Assembly (NCBI GenBank): GCA_964650525.1
Contig: CAZYUA010000007.1
Coordinates: 73,058 to 137,057, forward strand
Source: UBA1413 sp964650525
GTDB lineage: Bacteria; Bacteroidota; Bacteroidia; Bacteroidales; Prolixibacteraceae
Direction of reading: 5' to 3'
Length of the DNA: 64,000 nt
Made by a program: the position numbers and the translations under genes. Every line of letters begins with the position of its first letter. Positions within the stretch are counted from its first letter, which is position 1. This document shows positions 63,186 through 64,000 of this stretch, piece after piece. The notes under the pieces are model-generated. The model was not told the DNA's origin. It saw only the letters and a program-made list of their open reading frames with translations, and searched no databases.

Positions 63186-64000
63186 TTAGGACTCATTTAG
63201 CAACGGTTGAACAAAACTAAACATTTCGGTTTTATCTTTGCAATTACCCAAATAAAAACTGTCTTCAGTAGGGGCGGAGAGCCATTTAGGCCTCTGCCCT
63301 CTGAAGAAAAATTTCTGTACTATTTTTCCTCTGTGTTTTCTCATATAGATCCCGATATTGCTGTTCTCCCATTCATTAAGGAACGCTGATGGAGATAGAT
63401 ATAATAATGAACTAATTGTCCTGCGATCATTGTATGTAGGATAGAAGCGCTGGAAAACCTCTCTGGCATGATGAATGTCATCGAAATCATATTTTTTGCA
63501 AATCAATTCCTCAACAACACTGTGAAAGCTTTCGATGTGGGCATTCTGTTGAGGGGTTGCAGGTAAAATGAACTCCTGATTGATAAAGTTGTCCGTCATA
63601 TATTTTTGAAGTTCATGGGCGACAAACCTTCCGTCATTATCACACCGTAAAGTAACCGTCATGTCTTCATCAAAGGGAGGCCTGTAGGGTTGCAGCCATT
63701 GTTCAATAACCTGATCAAATATCCGCCCCACATGCGTATGGCGAATACTATATTGTAGATCCCAGGACAGGGCAAGTCTGGTGAAGGTGTCCAGAATCGT
63801 TAACAACAAAGCATTTCTTCTTTCTCCACGGATATAAATGAACTTAATGTCCATTTCCAGCTTTTCAAATGGTTCAAAAGGCAATGGTTGTGTAAAAAGC
63901 ACAAATTCACGGGCCCCTTTCTTTTTACGTGGCAGCAGAAGATGGTTTTCCTTCATCAATCGAAAAGTCTTTGCTTTTCCAATGTGGTAATCCATGTCTT
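63186..64000 (-). mobile_element. DDE (rve) transposase, IS3/IS481-like, 5' end outside window
   Basis: The frame is open to the window edge, so the N-terminus lies beyond position 64000. The visible part (about 271 residues) begins in the RLMKEN helix typical of the region before the integrase core of IS3 orfB. The catalytic triad is D in LEMDIKF, D in CDNDGRF (where SDNG is usual) and E in QQNAHIESFH. The stop is at 63186-63188. The left end of the element should lie in the next 50-150 bases (63040-63185), but I could not identify the terminal inverted repeat because its partner is outside the window. Confidence 0.85.

Noticed and set aside
1..64000. CRISPR arrays, tRNA or rRNA genes
   Set aside because: No regularly spaced short repeats and no recognisable cloverleaf or ribosomal sequence were seen on reading the gaps.

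Overview
The window looks like a chromosomal segment of a free-living member of the Bacteroidota, probably Bacteroidales-like. The evidence is the gene content (adenosylcobalamin-dependent ribonucleotide reductase, S46 dipeptidyl-peptidase, DUF4292, DUF5689, TonB-dependent receptor, YceI, U32 protein), three proteins with type IX secretion (T9SS) C-terminal sorting domains, and repeated -7 promoter elements of the Bacteroidota form TAnnTTTG. No rRNA, tRNA or CRISPR array was seen.

Layout. 1-8.3 kb: end of an unknown gene, dnaE, trxA, a DUF58 gene, a GH32-fold protein that has lost its catalytic residues, yceI and a Crp/Fnr regulator. 8.3-13.8 kb: a minus-strand operon dut / TPR lipoprotein / DUF4292 lipoprotein / EnvC-like LytM protein, then an uncharacterised exported protein. 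13.9-25 kb: type I pullulanase, an alanine dehydrogenase-like protein, tsaE, gcvH, a barrel-less TonB-plug protein, class II ribonucleotide reductase nrdJ and Kdo transferase waaA. 25-31.2 kb: U32 protein, a beta-barrel protein, and a minus-strand envelope operon (OmpA-like protein, DUF4412-like lipoprotein, unknown protein, lytic-transglycosylase-like protein). 31.6-38 kb: a three-gene sugar-oxidation cluster (Gfo/Idh/MocA oxidoreductase, AP-endonuclease-2-fold isomerase, aldo/keto reductase), RNase HI and an S46 peptidase. 37.9-41.6 kb: M23 peptidase, dxr, rseP and tatA.

41.6-52.2 kb is a coherent extracellular nuclease locus: T9SS-secreted endonuclease I, two DUF5689 surface lipoproteins, a TonB-dependent receptor, two endonuclease/exonuclease/phosphatase-fold enzymes and another T9SS cargo protein. 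It looks like a machine for degrading and importing nucleic acid or another phosphodiester polymer. 52.3-56.5 kb: GH94 disaccharide phosphorylase with a GPH-type sugar transporter, followed by a paralogue of the OmpA-like protein.

58.3-64 kb is a mobile, accessory end. A tyrosine recombinase reads through a palindrome-rich junction into the start of a strikingly AT-rich, T9SS-secreted glycosidase with a lectin-like repeat region. The glycosidase gene is flanked by imperfect direct repeats (TGTACAA ... TTTAGCAAAC) and followed by a DDE transposase that runs off the window. This recombinase-plus-cargo arrangement is the best candidate for an undescribed system here. Function calls rest on reading motifs; no database search was run.
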